Positions 49,304 to 58,432 of a stretch of DNA of 64,000 bases are shown in pieces (positions within the stretch are counted from its first letter, which is position 1; every line of letters starts with the position of its first letter). The notes under the pieces were generated by a model. That model was not told the origin of the DNA. It did not search any database and saw only the letters and a list, made by a program, of their open reading frames with translations. Origin of the DNA: Streptomyces sp. NBC_00094 (GTDB lineage Bacteria > Actinomycetota > Actinomycetes > Streptomycetales > Streptomycetaceae). The DNA lies in contig NZ_JAPEMB010000001.1 of assembly GCF_026343125.1 (NCBI RefSeq), positions 7,073,501 to 7,137,500 on the forward strand, in the 5' to 3' direction. The translations under genes were made by a program, and so were the position numbers.

Positions 49304-50809
49304 ATGTTCTTCACCTACCTCCGGCGCGAGCTGCGCCGTCGCAGAAAGGCGGCGCTCGTCGTCGCCTCCGGGCTCGCGCTCGGGATCGCGCTGGTCATCG
49401 TCGTCAACTCCGTCTCCTCCGGCATGAAGGTCGCCCAGGGCAAGGTCCTGGAGTCCCTGTACGGCCTCGGCACGGACCTGACGGTGACCAAGGCTCAGGA
49501 GCAGCCGCAGCAGGGCGGGCAGCCGCAGCGGCCCCGGTTCGAGTTCCAGGGCCGGGAGGACGGCGCGGAGCAGCAGAGCAGCGACCGGCTGATGGTCCAG
49601 GGCTTCCAGACCCTCGCGGACTCCACCGTCGCCACGGTCGCGAAGCAGCAGGGGGTCGACCGGGCCGTGGGCGGTCTGAGCCTCGTCAACCTGAAGATCG
49701 ACGGCGAGTTCACCCGCGGCCGGATCGAGCGCGGCGAGTCCCAGCCGGCCCAGCCCGCCCAGCCGGGCGGCGGCACGGGCGGCACCGGCGGCACCGGCGG
49801 CGGATCCGGCCCCGGCGACACGGTCACCGGCGGCGGCGCCGCCTTCGACGTCGACTCCTTCACGCTCTACGGCACCGACGTCACCGCCCCCGACCTCGGC
49901 CCCCTCACCACCTCCACCATCTCCAAGGGCCGCACCTTCAAGACCACCGAGACCGACGCGAAGGTCGTCGTCCTCGACAGCGCCTACGCCCAGCAGGAGG
50001 GTCTCGCCGTCGGCGGGAAGCTGACGGTCAAGGGCGTGGCGTTCGAGATCGTCGGCATCGCCACCGCCGACAGCGGACAGTCCGCCGCCCAGGTCTACCT
50101 GCCCCTGAAGCAGGCGCAGACGCTCTCCGCCTCCGCGGGCAAGATCACCACGATCTATGTGAAGGCGACCGACTCGACGAAGATCGACACGGTCAAGGCC
50201 GGCATCCGGAAGAACGTCACCGGCACCACCGTCACCACCTCGGCCGACCTCGCGCAGACCGTCTCCGGCTCCCTGGACACCGCCGCGAACCTCGCCTCCA
50301 CGATGGGCACGTGGCTCTCGTACGCGGTGCTCATCGCCGCCGTCCTCGTCGCCGGCCTGCTCACCTCCTCGGCCGTCGGCCGCCGGGTCCGCGAGTTCGG
50401 CACGCTCAAGGCGCTCGGCTGGACCAGTGGCCGGGTCACCCGCCAGGTCGTCGGAGAGGCCCTCGTCAACGGCGTCGTCGGCGGCGCCCTCGGCATCGCG
50501 GTCGGCCTCGCCGGAGCGTACGCCGTGACCGCCGTCAGCCCGACCCTCACCGCCGAACTCGGCGCGAGCGTCGGAGGCTTCGGCGGTCGCGGCGGCGGCA
50601 TGGTCCTCGGCGGGGGAGCGGGCGGCCCCGGCGGAGCCCGTACGGCCGTCGGCAAGACCGTCGACATCGCCCTCACCGCCCCGGTCGGCCTCACCACCGT
50701 CGGCCTCGCCGTGCTCCTCGCGCTCGGCGGCGGGCTCGTCGCGGGCGGCTTCGGCGCGTGGCGCGCTTCGCGGCTGCGCCCCGCCGACGCGCTGCGCCGC
50801 GTCGAGTAG
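49304..50809 (+). CDS. MacB/FtsX-type ABC exporter permease
   Basis: The 501-residue protein has an N-terminal helix (AALVVASGLALGIALVIVVN), a large extracytoplasmic MacB-like domain (about residues 40-330, with a Gly/Pro/Gln-rich loop at about 145-175) and a C-terminal FtsX block with three helices (LSYAVLIAAVLVAGLLTSSA, then VREFGTLKALGW, the usual loop, and ASRLRPADALRRVE). With the ATPase encoded next it forms a mechanotransmission-type exporter or lipoprotein/peptide transporter. TAGCTT six bases before the ATG and no Shine-Dalgarno sequence suggest a leaderless mRNA. Confidence 0.9.
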   Translation: MFFTYLRRELRRRRKAALVVASGLALGIALVIVVNSVSSGMKVAQGKVLESLYGLGTDLTVTKAQEQPQQGGQPQRPRFEFQGREDGAEQQSSDRLMVQGFQTLADSTVATVAKQQGVDRAVGGLSLVNLKIDGEFTRGRIERGESQPAQPAQPGGGTGGTGGTGGGSGPGDTVTGGGAAFDVDSFTLYGTDVTAPDLGPLTTSTISKGRTFKTTETDAKVVVLDSAYAQQEGLAVGGKLTVKGVAFEIVGIATADSGQSAAQVYLPLKQAQTLSASAGKITTIYVKATDSTKIDTVKAGIRKNVTGTTVTTSADLAQTVSGSLDTAANLASTMGTWLSYAVLIAAVLVAGLLTSSAVGRRVREFGTLKALGWTSGRVTRQVVGEALVNGVVGGALGIAVGLAGAYAVTAVSPTLTAELGASVGGFGGRGGGMVLGGGAGGPGGARTAVGKTVDIALTAPVGLTTVGLAVLLALGGGLVAGGFGAWRASRLRPADALRRVE

Positions 50810-50850
50810 CCGCCCGCCCGCACCGCACCACCACACACAGGAGTCGCACC

Positions 50851-51537
<687 letters not shown>

Positions 51538-51550
51538 GACGGGGATCACT

Positions 51551-51593
51551 CCACCGTAACGATGTTCGGTAATGCCGAACACCGTTACGGTGG
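51551..51593. promoter_or_regulatory. Long inverted repeat before the hydrolase gene
   Basis: Arms of 19 bp (51551-51569 and 51575-51593; CCACCGTAACG-A-TGTTCGG with CCGAACA-C-CGTTACGGTGG) with one mismatch surround a five-base loop. It could end the exporter transcript, but the repeated CCGTAACG/CGTTACGG halves and the position 35 bp before the next ATG also suit a TetR-type operator. No U-tract follows. Confidence 0.7.
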
Positions 51594-51627
51594 CCGGGCA
51601 TCAGGAGTCCGGAGTCAGGAGCCGCCC

Positions 51628-52500
51628 ATGTTCACCTTCACCTCCCAGGACGGCATCGCCCTCCACGTCCACGAGTGGCACCCCGAGGGGGAGGCGAGGG
51701 GCGTCGTCCAGATCGCGCACGGCATGGGCGAGCACGCCGCCCGCTACGCCCCGCTCGCCGAGCACCTCACCGGCCTCGGCTTCGCCGTCTACGCCGGCGA
51801 CCACCGCGGCCACGGCCTGTCCATGCACGCCGGCCCGGGCCACTTCGGCGAGAACGGCTGGAACCTCCTCGTCGAGGACATCGCCGCCCTCACCCGGATC
51901 GCCCGGGACCGCCACCCCGGGGCGCCGGTGATCCTCCTGGGCCACAGCATGGGCTCCTTCGCCGCCCAGCAGTACCTGCTCGACCACGCCGCCCTCGTCG
52001 ACGGCGTCGCCCTCTCCGGCACGACGGCCGTGGACGGGCTCCTCACCGGACTGGCGGAGGCCGCCCGGCAGGCCGCCGAGTCGGGTGACGAGGGCGGCGA
52101 CGTGTTCGACGCCTTCAACGCCGCCTTCGCGCCCAACCGTACGGACGCGGACTGGCTCAGCCGCGACGAGAAGCAGGTCGACGCCTACCTCGCCGACCCG
52201 CTCTGCGGCTTCGCCGCCGACGACCAGGGCATGGCCGACATGGGGGCCTCCGCCGGCCGGCTCGCCGCCCCTCAGGGCATCCCCGCCGACCTGCCGGTCC
52301 TCGTCCTCGTCGGCGACCACGACCCGCTCAACGCGCGCCTCGCCCTCTCCGACCTGCTCGTCGCCCGCTACCGCGAGGCCGGGCTCACCGACCTCACGTA
52401 CCGCAGCTACGAGGGCGCCCGCCACGAGATCCTCAACGAGACCAACCGGGACGAGGTCGTCGCCGACCTCACCGTCTGGATCGACCGCGTGGCGGGCTGA
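51628..52500 (+). CDS. Alpha/beta hydrolase (monoacylglycerol lipase-like)
   Basis: The 290-residue protein is a Hydrolase_4 type enzyme: FTSQDGIALHVHEWHPEG, the oxyanion region HGMGEHAARYAPLAEHL, GDHRGHGLSMH, nucleophile serine in LLGHSMGSFAAQQ, an aspartate in VLVGDHDPLN and the histidine in SYEGARHEILNETNRDE. It is predicted to be soluble. Monoglyceride or lysophospholipid substrates are typical. I chose the ATG at 51628, which excludes the inverted repeat that an earlier in-frame ATG (51562) would place in the coding region. Confidence 0.9.
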   Translation: MFTFTSQDGIALHVHEWHPEGEARGVVQIAHGMGEHAARYAPLAEHLTGLGFAVYAGDHRGHGLSMHAGPGHFGENGWNLLVEDIAALTRIARDRHPGAPVILLGHSMGSFAAQQYLLDHAALVDGVALSGTTAVDGLLTGLAEAARQAAESGDEGGDVFDAFNAAFAPNRTDADWLSRDEKQVDAYLADPLCGFAADDQGMADMGASAGRLAAPQGIPADLPVLVLVGDHDPLNARLALSDLLVARYREAGLTDLTYRSYEGARHEILNETNRDEVVADLTVWIDRVAG

Positions 52501-52510
52501 ACGCCCTTCC

Positions 52511-53566
52511 CTACACGCGCACGCCGTGGCCGCGCAGATAGGCCAGCGGGTTGATGTCCGAGCCGAAGTACGGCGTGGTGCGCACCTCGAAATGGAGGTG
52601 CGCACCCGTCACCCGGCCCGTCGCCCCCGACCGCGCGATCCGTTGTCCGGCCGACACGCTCTGCCCGGGGGAGACGTCGATCCGGGAGAGATGCGCGTAC
52701 TGCGTGTACCGGCCGTCGGGGTGACGGATCACCACCTCGTATCCGTACGAGCGGCCGTACCCGGCCGTCACCACCCGGCCGGGGCCGACCGAGCGGACCG
52801 TGGTGCCCGTCGGCACCGCGAAGTCCTGGCCCGTGTGGTAGCCCCTCGACCAGGAACCGGGCTGCCCGTAGTACCCCGTGAAGACGTACGAGGAGACCGG
52901 AACCGTCCAGCCGCGTGAGGAGGGCGGGGTCGGCGACGTCGGACCGGTCGGCTTCGAGGTGTTCCCCGAGGTACCCGTCCGCTGCTCGTACTTCGCCTTG
53001 TGGCTGGTCCAGTACCAGTGGCCGCGGTACTTGTACCAGTAGACGCGGTCCTGGGGGTCCCAGCCCTGCCGCCCCCGGAAGACCGGCTCCCCGGTACGGC
53101 CCCCGCCTGCCGCGGTCAGCTGACCACCGCTGCCGGACGTGCTGCCGGTCGTACCGGCGCCGCTCGTGCGCTGGACGTACGTGGAGTGTCGGCTGGTCCA
53201 GCGCCACTCGCCCGCCGCGTTCTTGAACCAGTAGCGCGAGCCGTCCCAGCCGGCGTGGGCCGGGGCGGGCTCGGCGCGTGCCGTTCCGGCGCCGGCCCCC
53301 GTCAGGGCGACCGCGCCCACGGTCGCGACGACCGCGAGGCGCACCCCGTGCAGGGCCGTACCGCAGCGGCCGGCGCCCAGGTCACGGATCCGGGCGGCGG
53401 CGTCCGCGCAGCCCGCGCAGGCGCAGTCCGCAGGTATCTCGTCGGTGAACTCGGGGGCGCCCAGCTCGGGGACGCAGAGTTCGGCTTCGGTGAATCCGGT
53501 TGCGGTGTATCGGGGTGCGGTGAATCCGGGGGCGGTGAATTCGGGGGTGTCCACGATCCTCGTCAC
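52511..53566 (-). CDS. M23-family (lysostaphin/LytM-type) metallopeptidase with cell-wall repeats
   Basis: The 351-residue protein starts with degenerate PEFTAPGFTAPRYTATGFTE repeats, a small cysteine cluster (CACAGC), then a membrane helix or internal signal (LAVVATVGAVALTGAGAGTA). Outside come two similar aromatic repeats, WDGSRYWFKNAAGEWRWTSR and WDPQDRVYWYKYRGHWYWTS, linkers, and a C-terminal LytM domain with the zinc motifs GYHTGQDF and AHLHFEV. It should bind and cut peptidoglycan crosslinks or act as an activator. The GTG start overlaps the stop of the SPFH gene, so the two are coupled. Confidence 0.88.
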   Translation of the reverse strand: MTRIVDTPEFTAPGFTAPRYTATGFTEAELCVPELGAPEFTDEIPADCACAGCADAAARIRDLGAGRCGTALHGVRLAVVATVGAVALTGAGAGTARAEPAPAHAGWDGSRYWFKNAAGEWRWTSRHSTYVQRTSGAGTTGSTSGSGGQLTAAGGGRTGEPVFRGRQGWDPQDRVYWYKYRGHWYWTSHKAKYEQRTGTSGNTSKPTGPTSPTPPSSRGWTVPVSSYVFTGYYGQPGSWSRGYHTGQDFAVPTGTTVRSVGPGRVVTAGYGRSYGYEVVIRHPDGRYTQYAHLSRIDVSPGQSVSAGQRIARSGATGRVTGAHLHFEVRTTPYFGSDINPLAYLRGHGVRV

Positions 53567-54852
53567 TCCTGGTTCCGGGGGGCCGGTCCGCCACGCCGGG
53601 TGTAGAAGGCCACGGTCAAGTCCTTGACCAGGGCCTGGCGTTCGAAGTCGTCGAGGTCGACGAGCCCGCGTGTGGTCAGCCGCGTCACGGTGTCGTCCAC
53701 GGCGTCGACGACGCCGGTCAGGACGGAGTCCCGGTGCTTGGCGTCCAGCGCGGCGATCTGCCGCCGCTGCATCGCGGCGGCGACCTCGGGGGCGTACTCG
53801 ATACGGGTCGGCTGGACCGAGAAGACGGCGATGCCGACCGGTCGGCACTCGGCCGCCAGCAGGCGGGTGAGGGCGTCGCCGACGGCCTCGGTGTCCCGCA
53901 GCGTCGGCGCGTCGCCGAGGAAGGCGTCCGCGGGCAGTTGGGAGAGCACCCGCGCGGCGGCCGCCTCCACCTGCTCACGCAGATAGCCGAGATGGTCGTC
54001 CACGGCGAAGAGCGCGCGGGCGGTGTCCCGGACCGACCACACCACCAGCACCACCACGCGCAGCGCCGAACCCTCGGCGTCGACGACGGCGATCGGCTCG
54101 CTGCGCCAGTGCCGCAGCCTGACGTCGAGCCGGCGGCGCAGGACGAAGGGACTGATCCAGCAGAGGCCGGTGCGTCGTACGGTGCCCCGGTAGCGCCCGA
54201 AGAGCGAGAGCACCCAGGCGGAGCCGGTGCGTCCACGGGTCAGGCCGCCGAAGGCGACGACCGCGACGACGGCGCAGGCGGTGACGACGGCCCATTGCCA
54301 GAGCGGGAGCTGAACGCCGGTCAGGGGGCGGGCCCGCCACAGCGTCGCCCCCGCCCCGGCGAGGGCGGCCAGTCCGGTGAGCACGGCGAGCCAGCCCGGG
54401 ACGGCGGGTCCGAGGCGCTCGACGAGGTCGGGATCGGAGGGCGGCGGGGGCCGGTCGACGGTGATCGCCCGCGCCGCGGTCTGCGGGGACGCGGTGAACC
54501 GCGGGGGCGGTGCGGACGACCGTACGGACGACACGGGCGGCGGCGAAGGCACGGACGCCGGCGAAGGCACGGACGCCGGCGAAGGCACGGACGGCAGCGA
54601 GGGGGCGGACGGCAGCGAGGGTGCGGACGGTGCCGAGCGCGTCGGCACGGAGCGTGTCGGCCTGGAGATCCGTCCCGACTCCTCCGTCTGCGCGGCCTGT
54701 TCGGCGCGGTCTGTCGTCTCGGGCCGGTCGTCCGGTACGGGCAGGGTGGCGGTCGGCCGTGCGGGGTCCGACCTGAAGAGGTCGTCCATCGGTATGCCGT
54801 CGGGGTGTCGGCGTAGGCGGACGGGCAGGGGCCGCTTCTGTGGCTCGGTCAT
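53563..54852 (-). CDS. SPFH/band 7 domain membrane protein
   Basis: The 429-residue protein has a long disordered Ser/Pro-rich N-terminal part with short tandem repeats (SPASVPSPASVPSP), two membrane helices (WLAVLTGLAALAGAGATLWR and WQWAVVTACAVVAVVAFGGL), and an SPFH domain (GLCWISPFVLRRRLDVRLRH, IAVVDAEGSALRVVVLVVWS, then VAVFSVQPTRIEYAPEVAAA-like end). SPFH proteins scaffold membrane microdomains. The ATG at 54852 follows AAGGG. It is coupled to an M23 peptidase gene, suggesting an envelope complex. Its promoter region holds a DevR/DosR-like box. Confidence 0.85.
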   Translation of the reverse strand: MTEPQKRPLPVRLRRHPDGIPMDDLFRSDPARPTATLPVPDDRPETTDRAEQAAQTEESGRISRPTRSVPTRSAPSAPSLPSAPSLPSVPSPASVPSPASVPSPPPVSSVRSSAPPPRFTASPQTAARAITVDRPPPPSDPDLVERLGPAVPGWLAVLTGLAALAGAGATLWRARPLTGVQLPLWQWAVVTACAVVAVVAFGGLTRGRTGSAWVLSLFGRYRGTVRRTGLCWISPFVLRRRLDVRLRHWRSEPIAVVDAEGSALRVVVLVVWSVRDTARALFAVDDHLGYLREQVEAAAARVLSQLPADAFLGDAPTLRDTEAVGDALTRLLAAECRPVGIAVFSVQPTRIEYAPEVAAAMQRRQIAALDAKHRDSVLTGVVDAVDDTVTRLTTRGLVDLDDFERQALVKDLTVAFYTRRGGPAPRNQE

Positions 54853-54937
54853 GAGGCCCTTCCGGCCGTCGAGGGGGTGACGGCGCGTCGGATGATCATC
54901 AAAGAACATCGTCACAGGGGTGAATGTCCGAAATGCC

Positions 54938-54976
54938 ACGACGAAAGTCCCGAATGTCGGGGACTTTAGTCCCTTG
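54938..54976. promoter_or_regulatory. DevR/DosR-like binding sites
   Basis: GGGACTTTAGTCCC (54960-54973) is the exact core of the mycobacterial DevR/DosR box TTSGGGACTWWAGTCCCSAA, with G before it as in the consensus. An upstream half-site AAAGTCCCGAA (54944-54954) matches WWAGTCCCSAA. The centre lies about 62 bp before the proposed leaderless start at 55029 and 114 bp before the divergent SPFH start. Confidence 0.75.
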
Positions 54977-55015
54977 GCCAAGGCCTCGCGGCGAGCTGAT
55001 GTCCGAGGTGGCCCC

Positions 55016-55021
55016 TACCGT
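55016..55021 (+). promoter_or_regulatory. -10 element of the gene at 55029
   Basis: TACCGT lies seven bases before the ATG, with no ribosome binding site, consistent with a leaderless transcript whose start coincides with the codon. Confidence 0.4.
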
Positions 55022-55028
55022 TCTCACC

Positions 55029-55505
55029 ATGACGACGACGAGCGGTGGGGGAACGTTCGAGGCGGCGACGGGCGACGGCCCGCCGCTGCCCGAGGCCGAG
55101 GCCGAGCGGCGTGCCCGGGAGGTCCGTACGGCCCTCGAAGGGCTGCTCCAGATCAGACGGCTGACGAACGGTCGGGTCGGCGACCCGAGAGCGCTGCCCG
55201 CCGACTGGGAGCGCGGCCGGCCGGTCCGCGCCGTGGCTCTCGTCCTGGAGGCCGGCGGACTCGCGCCCTCGTCCCTGGACACCACGGGCACGCGGACCGG
55301 CACCGGCTACCGGGTCCGGTCGGGGGACCGGCCGGGCACCGCCGTGGTGGAGTGGCTGGGCCCGCCGGGTTCGGGCGCCGCCCAGGAGGAGGCCACGGCG
55401 CTCACCGCGTGCGTCTCCGCGCTGGCACGGCTTGGCTGGGAGGCGCTCCTCTACCGGGGTCCACGCGGGCGCCGCTTCCTCGAGGTGGAGCCCTTCACGC
55501 ACTGA
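55029..55505 (+). CDS. Hypothetical protein under a DevR/DosR-like box
   Basis: The 158-residue protein starts MTTTSGGGTFEAATGDGPPL and has one small alpha/beta domain (RAVALVLEAGGLAPSSLDTT, GTAVVEWLGPPGSGAAQEEA, LARLGWEALLYRGPRGRRFL) without membrane segments or signal peptide. I do not recognise the family. I chose the ATG at 55029 because a -10 box lies seven bases before it; in-frame ATGs at 54999 and 54924 are alternatives, but the second would put the regulatory palindrome inside the gene. The position of the palindrome suggests induction by low oxygen or a related signal, which is inference. Confidence 0.65.
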   Translation: MTTTSGGGTFEAATGDGPPLPEAEAERRAREVRTALEGLLQIRRLTNGRVGDPRALPADWERGRPVRAVALVLEAGGLAPSSLDTTGTRTGTGYRVRSGDRPGTAVVEWLGPPGSGAAQEEATALTACVSALARLGWEALLYRGPRGRRFLEVEPFTH

Positions 55506-55573
55506 GCACGCGGACCGACGGGCGGCCGCGTGCTCAGAGGGCTTCGGAATGCCGTGCTCGGGGGAGCGACGGC

Positions 55574-55996
55574 TCAGGCGATCGAGGCGGAGACGATCGC
55601 CGAGACCGCGAGGTTGCAGGAGGCGGTCACCCAGACCGCCGGGTGCGGCTCGGGGTCGACGAGGGTGGCGCCGAGCCTGCCGGGCGTGACCAGGTCCACG
55701 ACGAGGAAGGCGACCGCCATCATCGCGAGGCCGAGCAGCCCGAACGCGGCGGTGGAGACGAGGCCCTTGCCGAAGTTGTCGTACGTCGTCCAGATCGACG
55801 TGAAGACGATGCCGCCGATGCCGAGGAGCGCGGAGCTCAGCAGGATCGAGGCGTTGCGGTTGCGCTCCTCCCAGATCTGCCGGCCGAGCTTCCCCGGCGT
55901 CAGCAGGTCCACGAGCACGATGCCGAGGATCAGCAGGACCACGCCGAGGGCGCCGTAGGCCCCGGCCCGGCCGAGGCCGTTGACGATGTCGCTCAT
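55574..55996 (-). CDS. DUF350-family membrane protein
   Basis: The 140-residue protein has four membrane helices in two similar halves: GALGVVLLILGIVLVDLLTP and LLGLAMMAVAFLVVDLVTPG, each ending in the DLxTPGxLG motif of DUF350, plus SILLSSALLGIGGIVFTSIW and a last helix. The function of DUF350 is unknown; genes of this type often sit with envelope or potassium-related genes. The ATG at 55996 was chosen because the longer frame lacks a ribosome binding site. Confidence 0.85.
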   Translation of the reverse strand: MSDIVNGLGRAGAYGALGVVLLILGIVLVDLLTPGKLGRQIWEERNRNASILLSSALLGIGGIVFTSIWTTYDNFGKGLVSTAAFGLLGLAMMAVAFLVVDLVTPGRLGATLVDPEPHPAVWVTASCNLAVSAIVSASIA

Positions 55997-56165
55997 GGGA
56001 TGCCGACTCCGGAAGGTTGCGATCACGGGGGATCGGTGGTCAAGGACCGGCAAAATGTAGCGCACAGGTCAAGCGCGCCCGCCGCCCGCCCGGGAATCGG
56101 GCGGACGGCGGGCGAAGGGCGGGGCGGGGGCAGGGGCGGCGGGCGGTCCCGGCAGGCGCCCGGGC

Positions 56166-56197
56166 TGACCGGTGCCGGGCGCCCGCGTGACCGGTCA
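56166..56197. terminator. Candidate terminator after the HdeD-family gene
   Basis: TGACCGGT (56166-56173) pairs with ACCGGTCA (56190-56197), and GC-rich repeats of GCCGGGCGCCCG lie in the loop. The right arm contains the stop codon of the HdeD-type gene. Strength is uncertain. Confidence 0.4.
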
Positions 56198-56797
56198 GGC
56201 GCCCGGAGGGAGGTCCTTGGCGCGCGAGCGGATCATGAAGGCCGTGATGACCTCGACCGCGCCGATCGCGATCAGCCAGATACCGGCGAGGACGGTGAGC
56301 ACCTCCGCCGACTCCAGCGGCGCCACGATCAGGACCACACCGGCGATCGCGCTGACGATGCCGAGGAAGATCTGCCAGCCGCGTGCCGGCATCGCGGCGT
56401 CGGAGGCCGCGGCCACCGTCTGCGTGATGCCGCGGAAGAGCCAGCCGATGCCGATCCAGAGCGCGAGGAGCAGGGTCGACTGCATCGCGCCCCGGAAGCA
56501 GAACAGGCCGAGGAGGATCGACAGCGCTCCGCTGATGAACGCCATGACCCGCAGCGCGGTGGTCGCGTGCGTACCGAAGGCGGCGACCAGCTGCATGATG
56601 CCGCTGAAGAGCAGGTAGAGGCCGAAGAGCACGCCGGCCACGCGCAGGGAGGCGTCCGGCCAGGCGAGCACCATGATGCCCAGGACCACCGCGGCGAGGC
56701 CGGCGATGAGCAGCGCCTGCCAGGCGGCGCCCGCCAGCGCGGCGAGCGGCCCGGGTGGTACGTCCGGCTGTGGGGGTCTGCCGTGAGTCTGTGTCAT
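56195..56797 (-). CDS. HdeD/DUF308-family membrane protein
   Basis: The 200-residue protein has six membrane helices in three DUF308 repeats (LIAGLAAVVLGIMVLAWPDA, VMAFISGALSILLGLFCFRG, FLGIVSAIAGVVLIVAPLES), with the conserved tryptophans in LALWIGIGWLFRGI and LAGIWLIAIGAVEVITAFMI. HdeD in E. coli helps acid resistance; in actinomycetes the role is not known and the name reflects fold only. It is transcribed leftward with no partner gene nearby. Confidence 0.88.
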   Translation of the reverse strand: MTQTHGRPPQPDVPPGPLAALAGAAWQALLIAGLAAVVLGIMVLAWPDASLRVAGVLFGLYLLFSGIMQLVAAFGTHATTALRVMAFISGALSILLGLFCFRGAMQSTLLLALWIGIGWLFRGITQTVAAASDAAMPARGWQIFLGIVSAIAGVVLIVAPLESAEVLTVLAGIWLIAIGAVEVITAFMIRSRAKDLPPGA

Positions 56798-56878
56798 GGA
56801 AGGTTCGCGTCCTTTCCGTTCGGGTTCATCGATCGCCTCGGGTCCGCCGTCCGCGGTGAGCCGTGCGCGCTTCGCACG

Positions 56879-58255
56879 TCATCGCGCGGTCGCGTAGCCG
56901 CCGAGGAAGAGCGCCTCCGCCAGCGCCATGTGCTCGATCTCGGAGGGGTCCACGCTCTCGTTGGGCGCGTGGATGAGGCAGCCCGGCTCCTCGACGCCGA
57001 TCAGCGCGATCTCCGCCTCCGGGAAGTGCTCGGCCAGCACGTTGCACAGCGGGATCGACCCGCCCTGCCCCGACTGGACCATCTCCTTCCCGTACGCCTC
57101 GCGCAGCGCCGACGCCAGGGCCCGGTAGGCCGGACCGTCGGTACGCGCCCGGAAGGGCTGGCCGCCGCTCTCGGGCTCCACCTTGACCCGGGCGCCCCAC
57201 GGAGCGGCCGAGGTCAGATGGTCGGTGAGCGCACGGAGCGCGTCGTCCGTGTCGATCCCCGGCGGGACCCGGAGGCTGACCCTGGCCCGCACCTTCGCCT
57301 GGATCGCGGCCGAGGAGCCCACGACCGGCGGACAGTCGATGCCGAGGACGGTGACGGCGGGCCGGGCCCAGAGCTCGTCGGCGACCGATCCGGTCCCGAC
57401 CAGGGACACACCGTCGAGGACGCCCACGTCGGTCCGGAACTGTTCGGCCGGATAGGCGACGCCGTCCCAGGTGCCGTCGCCCGGCAGCCCCTTGACCGCC
57501 GTGTTGCCGTGCTCGTCGCGCAGGCTGTCGAGGATCCGTACGAGCGCGGCCAGCGCGTCGGGCGCGGGGCCGCCGAACATGCCCGAGTGCATCTCGCCCT
57601 TGAGCGTGGAGACGGTGATCACCACGTTGGTGAGCCCCCGCAGCGACGTGGTCGCGGTGGGCAGCCCGAGCGCGAAGTTGCCGGTGTCGCAGATGAGCAG
57701 GGTGTCGGCGGCGAAGAGGTCGGGCTGCAGCGGCACCAGCTGCTCCATGCCGCCCGTCCCCTGTTCCTCCGAACCCTCCGCCACGAACTTGATGTTCACG
57801 GGGAAGCCCTTGCCCTCAGGCCCGCCCAGCGCGCGCAGGGCCGTCAGGTGCATGGCGATGTTGCCCTTGCAGTCGGCCGAGCCGCGCCCGTACCAGCGGC
57901 CGTCGCGTTCGGTGAGCTCGAAGGGCGGGGTCTCCCAGGCGGCGTCGTCCAGCGGCGGCTGGACGTCGTAGTGGCAGTACAGCAGCACGGTGGGCGCCCC
58001 CTCGGGGCCCGGCGCGTGGCCCACCACGGCGTCCGTGCCGTCGGGCGTCGTCACCCGTCGCATGTCGCGGAGTCCGGCCTCGGTGAACGCCCGGACGAGG
58101 AAGTCGGCGGTCTTCGCGCACTCCTCGGGCGGGAACTGGCGCGGGTCGGCGACGGAGCGCATCGCCACCAGCTCGGTGAGGTCCTCCTTGGCCCGGGGCA
58201 TCAGCGCCCGGACCTTCGCCCGCAGAGCGGCGGTCTCGGTCGACTCGGCGGTCAT
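56879..58255 (-). CDS. M20-family dipeptidase/peptidase
   Basis: The 458-residue zinc peptidase has the M20 catalytic domain with metal ligands in YCHYDVQPP, GRGSADCKGN, AEGSEEQGTGGME and near the end IHAPNESV, and a lid domain (STLKGEMHSGMFGGPAPDAL). Its length and lid sequence fit the dipeptidase group (carnosinase/CPG2-like) rather than DapE. It should cleave dipeptides in the cytoplasm. The start is placed at the ATG of MTAESTETAAL; a GTG six bases upstream is possible. Confidence 0.9.
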   Translation of the reverse strand: MTAESTETAALRAKVRALMPRAKEDLTELVAMRSVADPRQFPPEECAKTADFLVRAFTEAGLRDMRRVTTPDGTDAVVGHAPGPEGAPTVLLYCHYDVQPPLDDAAWETPPFELTERDGRWYGRGSADCKGNIAMHLTALRALGGPEGKGFPVNIKFVAEGSEEQGTGGMEQLVPLQPDLFAADTLLICDTGNFALGLPTATTSLRGLTNVVITVSTLKGEMHSGMFGGPAPDALAALVRILDSLRDEHGNTAVKGLPGDGTWDGVAYPAEQFRTDVGVLDGVSLVGTGSVADELWARPAVTVLGIDCPPVVGSSAAIQAKVRARVSLRVPPGIDTDDALRALTDHLTSAAPWGARVKVEPESGGQPFRARTDGPAYRALASALREAYGKEMVQSGQGGSIPLCNVLAEHFPEAEIALIGVEEPGCLIHAPNESVDPSEIEHMALAEALFLGGYATAR

Positions 58256-58432
58256 GCGTACCCACTTTCCTCGGGACGGCCACAGCTCCCTCACTAAAGC
58301 AACCGAGGACAAATGCCGCAAAAGATGACTCCGATGGAGCAGGGGCCGTCCTCCCGGGCGGCGGGGTCGGGGGTGGGCGACGAGAGTGGGCGGCGTACGA
58401 GTCCGCCTTCCCGCACGTTACGGAGACCCTCC

